Assembly: GCA_043763845.1 (NCBI GenBank)
Contig: JAYULE010000052.1
Location: 1-64,000 of the forward strand
Length of the DNA stretch: 64,000 bases
Direction: 5' to 3'
Source of the DNA: Pseudopedobacter sp043763845
GTDB taxonomy: Bacteria; Bacteroidota; Bacteroidia; Sphingobacteriales; Sphingobacteriaceae
Made by a program: the position numbers and the translations under genes. Shown here piece after piece: positions 1 to 8,791 of this stretch (position 1 is its first letter; every line of letters starts with the position of its first letter). The notes under the pieces were generated by a model that made no database searches, was not told the DNA's origin, and saw only the letters and a program-made list of their open reading frames with translations.

Positions 1-51
1 AAAAACAAGCTTACTCCTGAAAAAAGTGAGCTGATTAAATATGCCTTTTAA
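1..51 (+). CDS. 3' end of an unidentified gene (partial)
   Basis: An open frame runs from base 1 to a TAA at 49-51 and encodes 16 residues ending KSELIKYAF. Codon use looks like that of the neighbouring genes. The gene begins outside the window, so no function can be given. The open frame is short enough to be chance. Confidence 0.3.
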   Translation, partial: KNKLTPEKSELIKYAF

Positions 52-95
52 TTAATTGAAAACCAAATAGTTATAAAAAGTGCTTGACGGCTATG

Positions 96-233
96 CCCCG
101 AAGGGGGAGATTCGGCGTAAAAAAAGGATGCCTGCCGGCCGGCAGGCGGGCCGCTGCGATCGTTAACGCAAAAAATAGTTTATAACCCTAATAAACAGTA
201 CATTATTTTTGAATTAACAATCGAACTCAGGTT
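96..233 (+). mobile_element. Right-hand part of a short TIR element, copy R1
   Basis: This is a truncated copy of a non-coding element that recurs at 8575, 14573, 56728 and 56953. It keeps the internal core (CCCCGAAGGGGGAGATTCGG, then GATCGTTAACGC) and the right terminal repeat, which ends TCGAACTCAGGTT at 233. The left terminus is not recognisable. An 18-bp GC palindrome is inserted in it at 130-147. No protein is encoded. It behaves like a MITE, but I see no transposase for it in the window. Confidence 0.6.
130..147. repeat. GC-rich micropalindrome a
   Basis: Perfect 18-bp palindrome GCCTGCCGGCCGGCAGGC. It lies inside element copy R1 at the same point as an identical palindrome in copy R5 (57032-57049). 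Copies R2 and R3 lack it there and read GATGCCGCTG straight through. Confidence 0.7.
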
Positions 234-560
234 ATTATTGTATTTGAATTGCTATTATTTGGCAAAATTATCCAAGGCACATTCAGCTGATTCATTCTTT
301 ATAGCTGTTTAAATTACGTCATTTCAAAGTAATCTTTTTACTCTACTTAACAATTGTTTTATCTCAACCAAGCATGGTGGTGTACAAATTAATGGTCATA
401 CTGTGTGTGTAATTATACAATATTATACCATTAGTAATAATCCTCTTTTATTTTCCGTTAATTGTATCTACTTTGTTACAATTAAAAAATTAAAAAAAAA
501 CGAACTTTTTATTAATGGCTACGTAAAATTCTGCAACTATAAACTTAATTACACCCCAAA
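234..560. other. AT-rich upstream region, nothing recognised
   Basis: This 327-bp gap lies between element R1 and the lipoprotein gene at 561. It is AT-rich, has no credible open frame and no exact TAnnTTTG promoter; the nearest resemblance is CTACTTTG around 470. It presumably holds the promoter of the downstream gene. Confidence 0.3.
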
Positions 561-2108
561 ATGAACAAAAAATTCCCTCAAATTTCAATGGCACTAGTTT
601 GTGCCATTGTATTTACATTTGCTTCATGTAAAAAAGAACTGGCAATTCAACCCGAAGATGCTTCTTTGGCATCTCCTTTAAAACTGTCTACAACTTCTGT
701 TCCAGTTTTACAAAATTCATTACCTTCATTTGCTTTAGGCGTAAATGGTCATCCGCTTGGCGATATCGCTTACTTTGGTGTTCCCGCATCCAATCAAATT
801 GAGATGATAAAAAAAATGGGTATGGGTATTTACCGTATCAACATATTTTCTACAAGCGACGGTACTTGTACGGTTCCACTTCGTTTGCAACCGCTTTTAG
901 ATGCCGCCGCTGCAGGCAAGGTTACTTTACTTCCGATGTTGCAACCTAGAACGCTGATTTATAGTGATTCTGAGGCTGCCGCATACCAAAAAGGTAAAAC
1001 ACTTGGAGGTAATTTTGCGCTTAAATATGCTGCGGTTTTTAAGTATTACGATTTGGGAAACGATTTAGACCTAAATACAATTTTATCGGGGAAAGACGGT
1101 CGAATAGCTGCGGATTACGATCAAATTAAGCTTAGTATTACGGCAGCTTACTTAAAGGGTATGAGTGAGGGTATACACGCAAATGACCCAGACGCACAAA
1201 CTATGATCTCGGCCGGTTGGCTACATTGGGGATTTATTAAATTTTGCGAAAGTTATGGTGTAAAATATGATGTGCTTGCTTATCACTGGTATTCTGATAT
1301 GGAAGCTTCTATAATAAAAAACACCTTCCTTAAAATTACCGATATTACACTTACGTTAAATAATTTGTTTCCTGGTAAACCAATATGGATTACCGAAGCC
1401 AACTTTAGACCTCGCGATTTGACAACACTTGAAGCTGATCAAAACAAATTTTTAACCACCTTTATTGCCAAATGTAAAGCTAACCCTACGGTTAAAACGG
1501 TTATAGTTTACCAGCTGTTTGACGAACCTTATAAAAACGGAGGTGAAAAACATTATGGTATAGTAAAATGGATTCTTCCGTACACACAGTGGAATAATAA
1601 GCTAGTAGCAGATGCTTTTGAGAAAAATGCTGCTTTAAACAATGGCGTGTATGTACCAATAAGCCCAACTTCGCCTGTTGGTACAGCTTTGTTTTCTAAC
1701 TTACAGGGTTACACCACCACAAAACCACAAGCTTCTATAATGGCTTTAGGTACAACCTATTATGCTGATAGAATTTATCAAATAAAATCAATACCGAGTT
1801 ATTTGGCTAACACTTCATTAATTAAAACAGCAAATAATGATAAAACAAGTAGTTTAAGCTCTTACATATCTTTTAATCTTAATCGTTCGGCAACTGTGTA
1901 CATTGCATACGACCCAAGAGGAACTAAACTACCAGCATGGCTACAGGGGTTTACTAAACTAACCGATAAGTTTGAGATTAACGACCCAAAATTAGCTGCC
2001 TTTAATCTTTACAAAAAAGATTATACCGCAGGCCCTGTAACTTTGGGTGCAAACCTATCTGGTGGGGCAACTGGTGCGCTTTGCCAATATGTTTTGATGA
2101 TAAAATAA
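561..2108 (+). CDS. Glycoside-hydrolase-like lipoprotein (clan GH-A-type fold), EPS-locus paralogue 1
   Basis: 515 aa with a lipoprotein signal (hydrophobic h-region, Cys23 in FASCKKE), so it is probably an outer-membrane or surface lipoprotein. Residues ~56-350 align without gaps in key blocks with the 331-aa protein encoded at 14896-15891. Shared blocks are GVNGHPL/GINGHPL, NFALKY/NFAFRY, YHWYS/CHWYS and KPIWITEAN/KPIWVTEFN. This pattern resembles (beta/alpha)8 glycosidases of clan GH-A, with Glu279 as the likely nucleophile. At the expected acid/base position the paralogue has Asn137-Glu138 while this protein has Asn167-Asp168, so it may be impaired or have another role. Residues ~370-515 form a separate, probably beta-rich domain with motif VYIAYDPRGTKLPAWLQGF. 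It stands alone at the distal end of the polysaccharide locus, convergent with it. Substrate is unknown; a role in trimming or binding the local polysaccharide is inference. Confidence 0.65.
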   Translation: MNKKFPQISMALVCAIVFTFASCKKELAIQPEDASLASPLKLSTTSVPVLQNSLPSFALGVNGHPLGDIAYFGVPASNQIEMIKKMGMGIYRINIFSTSDGTCTVPLRLQPLLDAAAAGKVTLLPMLQPRTLIYSDSEAAAYQKGKTLGGNFALKYAAVFKYYDLGNDLDLNTILSGKDGRIAADYDQIKLSITAAYLKGMSEGIHANDPDAQTMISAGWLHWGFIKFCESYGVKYDVLAYHWYSDMEASIIKNTFLKITDITLTLNNLFPGKPIWITEANFRPRDLTTLEADQNKFLTTFIAKCKANPTVKTVIVYQLFDEPYKNGGEKHYGIVKWILPYTQWNNKLVADAFEKNAALNNGVYVPISPTSPVGTALFSNLQGYTTTKPQASIMALGTTYYADRIYQIKSIPSYLANTSLIKTANNDKTSSLSSYISFNLNRSATVYIAYDPRGTKLPAWLQGFTKLTDKFEINDPKLAAFNLYKKDYTAGPVTLGANLSGGATGALCQYVLMIK

Positions 2109-2184
2109 TAATTTTAGGTTGGCCAATATAAGCATATTAAATTGTGTACTTGTAATTTGCCTTTTGCACAAAAAAGGATTTAAG

Positions 2185-2223
2185 CAGCAAAAACAAGTAT
2201 AAAACTGGTTTCTGCTGTTTTTT
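2185..2223 (+). terminator. Rho-independent-like terminator after the lipoprotein gene
   Basis: CAGCAAAAAC at 2185-2194 can pair imperfectly with GGTTTCTGCTG at 2207-2217, followed by a T run at 2218-2223. It lies between convergent genes (ends at 2108 and 2270), the expected place for a terminator. Confidence 0.45.
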
Positions 2224-2269
2224 CATATATTAAATTGGTGTAAGGTATACTGTTAAAAATTAAGCACTC

Positions 2270-3424
2270 TCATTCAATGGGAATAGCAGTTCTATTTTTA
2301 AGGTGCGACATTATTAGACTGCTAACCTCAAAAGGGTAAATGTTTTTTAAACATATATTATCTTCACAAACAAACTTACCGCAGCCAAATACCATGTCGC
2401 ATGCTACCACACGTTTTAGCAAAGTAATTTGATCATCATAGAAACTGTAAGGTTTCCAAACATTTATATTGGATGTGCCACTGAATAAAATGAATGACTT
2501 TTTTTTGAGCATAGCCGCTATGTGCGAAAAACCAGATTCGAGCCCCATAAATAAACTTGATTTTTTTAGCACATAAATGGATTGAGGTATGGAATATGTA
2601 CCTATACAATTTACAACATTTGGCATTGTAGAAATTACTGCAGCCTCTTCGGTTGTTGCATCCTGCTTTGTGCCCAATACATAAACGGGTATATCTTTAC
2701 TTATAATTTTAAGCGTTTCGATAAAATTTTGTACCGACCATCGCCTAGATTGCGCACCTGCCCCTAGGTGCATTACCAAAAATTTATCTGGGAAAACGTG
2801 ATCGTTTACAACACAGCTTGGAATATCATCTTCATCCCAAAATACGGAAAAATGAATATCAGGTAATTTCAAATAATCAAACAAGGGCTTTATTAAATCA
2901 GTACTGTGACCGTTGTAATCAAATGGTAAAACATCATTTAACAATGCACCGCCACCACCCACATTGTAGCCTGCAAATAACTTATGTTGGGTAAAAAACT
3001 TAATAAATAAATTATTACGCAAATCTCCACGCACATCAAAAATAACATCGGTGTTTATTTTCTTTAATTGTTTTATAAAGTTAACATAACTTCCTTTTTT
3101 ACCCCTTGCAAACCAGGGCGCATCGGCAACAGTAACAGAATCAATAAAAGTTAATTTACTCGCGATAGCAAAATTTTGGCTGTTAACTACTAAGTTTATT
3201 TTAAAATTAGAAATGGATTTTAGTTTTTTTAATGCCGGCAGCATTAATATTAAATCGCCAATATGCGCAAACTGAACAATAGTTACTTCATTAATTAACT
3301 GATTATCAATATTTTTTTGCTTATTTTTTTTGAAGATGGCAGAGAGCAGTTTGTCAGTATTTTTGATTACCCATACTTTTTTTGAAGATATATTTGGGCT
3401 AAACCTGTACGAAATTTCATTCAT
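2270..3424 (-). CDS. Glycosyltransferase family 9 (heptosyltransferase-like)
   Basis: 384 aa, cytoplasmic. The ADP-heptose:LPS heptosyltransferase family (GT9) is recognised from the N-terminal IVQFAHIGDLILMLPALKKL (about residues 49-68), the central MHLGAGAQSRRWSVQNF and the C-terminal GLESGFSHIAAMLKKKSF block that forms the nucleotide-sugar site. It is the last gene of the minus-strand polysaccharide transcription unit and follows rfaE2, gmhA and rfaE1. The donor is therefore very likely ADP-heptose, though some GT9 members use other donors. About 45 residues precede the conserved start, somewhat more than usual; the ATG at 3424 is the first one visible. The acceptor (lipid A core or exopolysaccharide repeat) cannot be told from sequence. 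Confidence 0.82.
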   Translation of the reverse strand: MNEISYRFSPNISSKKVWVIKNTDKLLSAIFKKNKQKNIDNQLINEVTIVQFAHIGDLILMLPALKKLKSISNFKINLVVNSQNFAIASKLTFIDSVTVADAPWFARGKKGSYVNFIKQLKKINTDVIFDVRGDLRNNLFIKFFTQHKLFAGYNVGGGGALLNDVLPFDYNGHSTDLIKPLFDYLKLPDIHFSVFWDEDDIPSCVVNDHVFPDKFLVMHLGAGAQSRRWSVQNFIETLKIISKDIPVYVLGTKQDATTEEAAVISTMPNVVNCIGTYSIPQSIYVLKKSSLFMGLESGFSHIAAMLKKKSFILFSGTSNINVWKPYSFYDDQITLLKRVVACDMVFGCGKFVCEDNICLKNIYPFEVSSLIMSHLKNRTAIPIE

Positions 3425-3490
3425 GTTATTATGTTTAAGTCAAATATTTTGAACTATCAATTACATTATGATTTGTTGAAAAAATAAACA

Positions 3491-3988
3491 TTAAAATGCA
3501 TTTATTTTTTCGATAAGCGATGTTGAGGAATGTCCGTTAATAAACTCAATGGTTTTTACAAACCCACCATTAGCCAAAACTTCTTTGGCACCTACAATAT
3601 TGTTGATGGCATAATCGGCACCTTTTACCAATACATCTGACAGTATTAAAGTTATTAGCTGCTGTGGGGTATCTTCTTCAAAAATTACAATGGCATCAAC
3701 AAAAAATAAAGCTGCAAGTACTAAGGCTCGATTATGTTGGTTATTTATCGGTCTGTCGTTGCCTTTTAAACGCTTTACAGATGAATCGGAATTTAAACCT
3801 ATAACTAATTTATTGCCAAGTTGATGAGCTTTTGCCAAGTAAGTTACATGGCCAATATGTAATATATCGAAAACGCCATTGGTAAATACCACACTTTGAT
3901 TGTTGTGTTTCCAGCTTTCTATTGTTGGGCCAAAATTACTTGAATTATGAATTTTGTTTTGAAGATAGTTTATCGTTTCCAAACTCAT
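3491..3988 (-). CDS. rfaE2: D-glycero-beta-D-manno-heptose 1-phosphate adenylyltransferase
   Basis: 165 aa nucleotidyltransferase of the cytidylyltransferase-like superfamily. The signature VVFTNGVFDILHIGHVTYL contains the HIGH motif (residues 44-47), and LVIGLNSDSSVKRLKG follows, as in the C-terminal domain of E. coli HldE. It would convert heptose 1-phosphate and ATP to ADP-heptose. The kinase half is encoded separately at 4577-5581, so this is the split (RfaE1 + RfaE2) arrangement. It lies 24 bp downstream of gmhA in the same direction. Neither the phosphatase gmhB nor the epimerase hldD is in the window, so the pathway is completed elsewhere or the product stays in the D,D form. Confidence 0.88.
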   Translation of the reverse strand: MSLETINYLQNKIHNSSNFGPTIESWKHNNQSVVFTNGVFDILHIGHVTYLAKAHQLGNKLVIGLNSDSSVKRLKGNDRPINNQHNRALVLAALFFVDAIVIFEEDTPQQLITLILSDVLVKGADYAINNIVGAKEVLANGGFVKTIEFINGHSSTSLIEKINAF

Positions 3989-4012
3989 ATACCTAGAAAA
4001 TAATATATGGTT

Positions 4013-4570
4013 TTACTCGAATAAATCATCAACCGCTTTGCATAAGATATGCCCAATTAAAATGTGCATTTCTTGTATTCTGGCTGTAACTTCGGCAGGC
4101 ACTACTATGTTAATATCACATATATCGTTCATTTTACCTCCCCCGCGGCCAGTAAGGCCAATGGTTTGGCAACCAGCTAATTTTGCCACATTTATTGCAT
4201 TTATTATAGATTGGCTATTGCCGCTGGTAGATATACCTATGAACAAGTCGCCCGGTTGTGCAAATGCCTCTAACTGCCTCGAGAAAACAAATTCATAGCC
4301 ATAATCGTTAGCTATGGCTGTTAGTGCCGAAGTATCTGTGGTTAATGCCATCCCTGGTAAGGGCTTTCTTTCTTTAACAAACCTGCCTGTTAATTCTGCT
4401 GCAATATGTTGAGCATCGGCAGCACTACCGCCGTTGCCAGCAAGGTATATTTTGTTGTTATTTTTAATTACGTTTTGTATAATTTGGCAACTTTGCTCAA
4501 TTTTAAACGTTGTAAACTCTATCAAATCCGTTATGGTTTTGAGGTGATTGTTAAGTTCTTGTAATACCAT
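4013..4570 (-). CDS. gmhA: Sedoheptulose-7-phosphate isomerase
   Basis: 185 aa SIS-domain protein that isomerises sedoheptulose 7-phosphate to D-glycero-D-manno-heptose 7-phosphate, the first step of ADP-heptose synthesis. GNGGSAADAQH (residues 45-55) and the ISTSGNSQSI phosphosugar-binding loop are typical of GmhA, as is the length. It is 6 bp downstream of rfaE1, and its product is the RfaE1 substrate. It is cytoplasmic and expected to be a tetramer from family knowledge. Confidence 0.92.
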   Translation of the reverse strand: MVLQELNNHLKTITDLIEFTTFKIEQSCQIIQNVIKNNNKIYLAGNGGSAADAQHIAAELTGRFVKERKPLPGMALTTDTSALTAIANDYGYEFVFSRQLEAFAQPGDLFIGISTSGNSQSIINAINVAKLAGCQTIGLTGRGGGKMNDICDINIVVPAEVTARIQEMHILIGHILCKAVDDLFE

Positions 4571-4576
4571 AAATGT

Positions 4577-5581
4577 TTAATTTGAAGGTTGTAGTTGGTG
4601 CTTTTGGTTTTTAATTTCGAAAATAATTTCGTCTAAAGTTGTGGTAGCACTTCCAATTTGGCGTATAACTATGGCAGCAGCATGATTGGCGATTTCGCAA
4701 GCATCAATAACACTAAGCCCCAATGCTATAAAATAGGCTATTGTTGCCAAAACTGTATCTCCGGCACCGGTAACATCATATACTTCGGTAGCTTTAACAG
4801 GTAGCAAAGTTGAGCCGTCTTTGTCAAAAATCATCATCCCTTTTTCAGATAAAGTTACCACCAAATTTTCAACATCTGTTTGTTCAATAATAATACTTGC
4901 GGCAAGGTGTACAGCATCTTCCAACTCAATATTATCAATTTTAGCAGCAACCGCCAATTCACTTCTGTTAGGCTTTATAATGTAAGCCCCACTATATTTA
5001 AGATAATTGCTTCCTTTAGGATCTATGATTACTTTTTTACCAAAACTATTGGCAACTTTTATGATTTCACGTGTTAAATAGGAAGATAAAAACCCTTTGT
5101 TATAATCTGATAGTACCACAACGTCGGCTTCTTGTATCAAAGCCGATAATTTGCTTATTAATTTGTTTTCCGCAAAAGTGCTGAGGTTATGTGCGCATTC
5201 TTTATCGAGCCTAGCCAATTGATGTCCATCAACCAATATTCTTGTTTTAACGGTAGTCAATCTGTCGGATTCTTTAACAATCAAATCGGTATTAACCCCT
5301 TCACTATTTAAAATATTTAGCAATTGGTTTGCTGAAGTATCGATGCCAATAGCACCAGATACCGCCACCGTAGCACCAAGCGAAACTAAATTTTGAACAA
5401 CATTTCCAGCACCGCCCAATGTAAAATCTTCGGATTTAAAAGCAACTACGGGTACGGGTGCTTCGGGTGATAGCCTGCTGGCTTTTCCATGTATATAATG
5501 GTCAATCATCAGATCACCAATTACCATAATTGAAGGTTGTTTATTGCCTAAGCATGCTTGGTTTATTTTATCAATTAACAT
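4577..5581 (-). CDS. rfaE1: D-glycero-beta-D-manno-heptose-7-phosphate kinase
   Basis: 334 aa PfkB/ribokinase-family kinase. IGDLMIDHYIHGKASRLSPE (about 21-40) and GGAGNVVQNL (56-65) match HldE kinase domains. The C-terminal VYDVTGAGDTVLAT (267-280) carries the catalytic base Asp275 and the anion hole. It phosphorylates heptose 7-phosphate at C1. The length corresponds to the N-terminal domain of fused HldE; the adenylyltransferase is rfaE2, two genes downstream. It is probably co-transcribed with the WcaJ-type gene that ends 43 bp upstream of it. Confidence 0.9.
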   Translation of the reverse strand: MLIDKINQACLGNKQPSIMVIGDLMIDHYIHGKASRLSPEAPVPVVAFKSEDFTLGGAGNVVQNLVSLGATVAVSGAIGIDTSANQLLNILNSEGVNTDLIVKESDRLTTVKTRILVDGHQLARLDKECAHNLSTFAENKLISKLSALIQEADVVVLSDYNKGFLSSYLTREIIKVANSFGKKVIIDPKGSNYLKYSGAYIIKPNRSELAVAAKIDNIELEDAVHLAASIIIEQTDVENLVVTLSEKGMMIFDKDGSTLLPVKATEVYDVTGAGDTVLATIAYFIALGLSVIDACEIANHAAAIVIRQIGSATTTLDEIIFEIKNQKHQLQPSN

Positions 5582-5624
5582 TTTTATTAGAATTACAGGT
5601 TAATAATTAACTATCAATATTTTC

Positions 5625-6995
5625 TTAGTATACATTTTTATCGCCTTTAAGCACTTGGAAAACAGTCATGAAAACTATTTTAAGATCAAGAGACATAGAC
5701 CAGTTTTCTAAATACCAAATATCATGCTCTACACGTTTTTGCATTAGTGAAGGCTCTTTGGTTTCTCCTCTATACCCGCTAACTTGCGCCCAACCAGTTA
5801 TGCCCGACTTTAAAAATTGCCTAACCATATATTGATTTATAATTTGGCTATACTCATTTGTTTGGGTTAAAATATGGGGCCGTGGTCCAACTACGCTCAT
5901 GTCGCCTAATAGCACATTTAAAAACTGTGGAAGTTCGTCTAAACTTGATTTTCTTAAAAAACGTCCAATTTTTGTAATGCGGTCATCATTTATTGTTGCC
6001 TGCCTTTCACCGGCATTTATTTTCATGCTTCTAAACTTGTAACAAACAAAGCTTTTATTGTCTTTACCGCTTCTAAGTTGTTTAAACAAAATAGGCCCAG
6101 GGCTTTGTAGTTTAATTAAAAGGCCAATAATTGGATATAACCAGGAAAATAAAAATACAATAACGAGTGAGCTAAAAACAATATCAAAAATCCTTTTTTT
6201 AACCCTATTACTTATTTCTTCCAAGGGCTCTTCGCGATGGCTTAAAACAGCAAACTCGCCCATATAGCTTAATTTTAAGTTATTGATAAGGGATTCGGAC
6301 ATATCGGGAATTAATTTTAAACGGAGACACTCTTTTTCTGCCTCGTGTTGAAGCAATTTATACTCATTTATCCTATCTGGCGATAGAGACAAATATATAT
6401 CTCGTATTCCGCTTGTAGATGCTGATTTGATTTGGCTAATTATAGTTGGCAAAACACAGCCGTTACTGTCTAAGTAGGAAGCATTTTCTTGATTTAGAAA
6501 ACCTTCGAAAGCGAAGTGACTATCTTGCTCTTTAAAAAAATCGGCCAGTTTTAACGCAACAGCGTTATTGCCTAATACAGCAACCGAGCGAGCAATTTTA
6601 AAATGCTTTTTAAAAAGAATTTCGGATAGGAAATACAGGTAACTATTTGTCATCATGCAAAATAACATAATGATATAAAAGAAAAGAGTTGAACTTAATG
6701 CATTATCGGCTCCTTTAGAAATAAGAATATACGGAGTGAACAAGATGGCAAATAATGCAAAACTTTTAATAGTTAAAATAAAGCTGTTTTGACGGCTATG
6801 CACAAACTTACGACTGTATAAACCAAAGTAAATTGCAGTAAAAATCCAAACATAATTTGCAACAATTAATTGGCTTGTAAAATTATTAATACCAAAATTG
6901 TTTTGGCTAAATGCCAACACAAATGAGAAATTAGTAATCATAATATCTACAAAAGACATTATTAAATAGACTAAATAAAGGTATCGTGTTTTCAT
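5625..6995 (-). CDS. Undecaprenyl-phosphate sugar-1-phosphate transferase (WcaJ/WbaP-type)
   Basis: 456 aa polyprenyl glycosylphosphotransferase that starts polysaccharide repeat units on undecaprenyl phosphate. The N-terminal ~125 residues hold four hydrophobic segments, followed by a CoA-binding-like domain (VAVLGNNAVALKL, about 138-150). A re-entrant hydrophobic segment near 270-300 leads into the catalytic domain: KQLRSGKDNKSFVCYKFRSM, SSLDELPQFLNVLLGDMSVV and GPRPH near 350-378. Architecture and length fit WcaJ-type enzymes. Glucose 1-phosphate is the usual sugar for this class, but galactose cannot be excluded. The next gene upstream is ugd, 204 bp away. Confidence 0.88.
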   Translation of the reverse strand: MKTRYLYLVYLIMSFVDIMITNFSFVLAFSQNNFGINNFTSQLIVANYVWIFTAIYFGLYSRKFVHSRQNSFILTIKSFALFAILFTPYILISKGADNALSSTLFFYIIMLFCMMTNSYLYFLSEILFKKHFKIARSVAVLGNNAVALKLADFFKEQDSHFAFEGFLNQENASYLDSNGCVLPTIISQIKSASTSGIRDIYLSLSPDRINEYKLLQHEAEKECLRLKLIPDMSESLINNLKLSYMGEFAVLSHREEPLEEISNRVKKRIFDIVFSSLVIVFLFSWLYPIIGLLIKLQSPGPILFKQLRSGKDNKSFVCYKFRSMKINAGERQATINDDRITKIGRFLRKSSLDELPQFLNVLLGDMSVVGPRPHILTQTNEYSQIINQYMVRQFLKSGITGWAQVSGYRGETKEPSLMQKRVEHDIWYLENWSMSLDLKIVFMTVFQVLKGDKNVY

Positions 6996-7199
6996 AAGTA
7001 GGCGATATAAATATTTCTATTTTTGTTACAAAAGCGGTATTCATCAATCAAATTTTTAACAAAAGCGCTTAATCTTTAAAAAATAAATTTTCTAAAACAT
7101 TATAACTAAGAGCAATTATACATCCATTAATGTGATTAACAGACCGCCAAATTACTATTGAGCCTTGTTTGTGAAAAAGTGAGAATTGTTTGTTAGCAT

Positions 7200-8534
7200 C
7201 TATATAATGTAAGTTGCTTTTATCGCACATGTTGATTCTCGCCCAATACTATTGTAGTAAAAACCATACTCTAACATTTGATTAAGACTGTATAAATTTC
7301 TACCATCAAAAATTACCTTGCTTTTTAAGAGGTTTCCAACTTTTACAAAATCGGGGTTTCTAAATACACTCCATTCAGTAAGTATAAGTAAAGCATCTGC
7401 ATCTTCTAAAGCATCATATTGGTTATCGGCGAGTTCCACTTTATTACCAAGTAATTGTTTTACATTATTCATTGCTTCAGGATCGTAAGCAACCACAGTT
7501 GCCCCTTGCTTTAATAATTCTTCTATAATTTCTAATGCGGGGGCTTCGCGTATATCATCTGTTTCTGGCTTAAAAGCTAATCCCCATAAGGCAAATGTTT
7601 TTCCGAAAAGCTCACCATCATAATATTTTTTCACTTTATCAACCAATACTGTTTTCTGTAAGGCATTAACTTGCATTACAGCGTTAAGGATTTTAAAGTC
7701 ATAAGTGTTCTCTTCTGCCGATTTAGCCAAAGCCTGAACATCTTTTGGGAAACAGCTTCCACCGTAACCAATGCCCGAGAATAAAAAACGTTTTCCAATA
7801 CGCTCATCGGCTCCAATTCCAAGTCTTACCATATCAACATTTGCTCCTACTTTCTCGCACAAATTAGCTACCTCATTCATAAAAGAAATTTTGGTTGCTA
7901 AAAAAGAGTTTGCAGCATATTTTGTTAATTCAGATGATCTTTGATCCATAAAAACAATTGGATTTCCTTGGCGAACGTATGGCGAATAAAGTTCGGTAAG
8001 TATTTTTTTAGCATGTTCGTCAGTAGTTCCTATAACTATCCTATCGGGCTTCATAAAATCTTCTAAGGCTACCCCTTCTCGTAAAAATTCGGGGTTAGAA
8101 ACTACAGCAACCTCAACATCGGTATATTTTTCGAAAATAGCCTTAACCTTATCTGCTGTACCAACTGGCACTGTAGACTTGGTAACAATTACTTTGTATG
8201 AAGAAATGATTAAAGCTATATCGCGAGAGGCACCCAGTACGTAGCTTAAATCAGCAGAACCATCGCCACCCGGGGGAGTTGGCAATGCTAAAAATATTAC
8301 CGCAGCATCTTCTATGGCCTCTGCCAAATTAGATGTAAATTTAAGTCTGTCATCAGCAATATTACGGTCTAATAGCGTTTGTAAACCTGGTTCGTAAATG
8401 GGAGATATGCCCTCTCTTAACTTTTCTACTTTTTGTTTATTTATATCAACGCAAGTAACGTAGTTACCTGTTTCTGCTAAACACGTTCCGGTAACTAGGC
8501 CAACATAACCTGTACCTATAACTGCAATTTTCAT
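7200..8534 (-). CDS. ugd: UDP-glucose 6-dehydrogenase
   Basis: 444 aa NAD-dependent enzyme making UDP-glucuronate. It has the Rossmann motif IAVIGTGYVGLVTGTCLAE at the N-terminus, the SNPEFLREG block and the catalytic GYGGSCFPKD with nucleophile Cys261. The C-terminal UDP-binding domain includes ALWGLAFKPETDDIREAP. The length is typical. It implies an acidic sugar (glucuronic acid or a derivative) in the polysaccharide. It is separated from the upstream glycosyltransferase genes by element copy R2, so it may start its own transcript. Confidence 0.93.
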   Translation of the reverse strand: MKIAVIGTGYVGLVTGTCLAETGNYVTCVDINKQKVEKLREGISPIYEPGLQTLLDRNIADDRLKFTSNLAEAIEDAAVIFLALPTPPGGDGSADLSYVLGASRDIALIISSYKVIVTKSTVPVGTADKVKAIFEKYTDVEVAVVSNPEFLREGVALEDFMKPDRIVIGTTDEHAKKILTELYSPYVRQGNPIVFMDQRSSELTKYAANSFLATKISFMNEVANLCEKVGANVDMVRLGIGADERIGKRFLFSGIGYGGSCFPKDVQALAKSAEENTYDFKILNAVMQVNALQKTVLVDKVKKYYDGELFGKTFALWGLAFKPETDDIREAPALEIIEELLKQGATVVAYDPEAMNNVKQLLGNKVELADNQYDALEDADALLILTEWSVFRNPDFVKVGNLLKSKVIFDGRNLYSLNQMLEYGFYYNSIGRESTCAIKATYII

Positions 8535-8574
8535 AATTATTAAATTAGATGGTTAAATATTTGATGAGTTGTTA

Positions 8575-8785
8575 AAATGAGTTGAATTAATTATTATTTA
8601 ATTTATAGGATTAGGGCGTTTTAACACGCTCTACACTCTATCTTTTTTTATTTATCTGTCCCCCCGACCCCCGAAGGGGGAGATTCGGCGTAAAAAAAAG
8701 GATGCCGCTGCGATCGTTAACGCAAGAAATTTTTTAAAAACCTAAAAAAACAGCGAATTACATAAAATTAACAATCGAAACATTA
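8575..8785 (+). mobile_element. Short TIR element, copy R2 (diverged termini)
   Basis: The core, TTAGGGCGTTTTAACACGCT then CCCCCGACCCCCGAAGGGGG and GATCGTTAACGC, matches copies R1, R3 and R5 on the same strand. The termini are decayed: left AATGAGTTGAATTAATTATT, right TTAACAATCGAAACATT. This copy has neither micropalindrome insertion and probably shows the uninterrupted form. It fills the gap between two polysaccharide modules (ugd side and GT2 side). Non-coding. Confidence 0.6.
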
Positions 8786-8791
8786 CAAATA

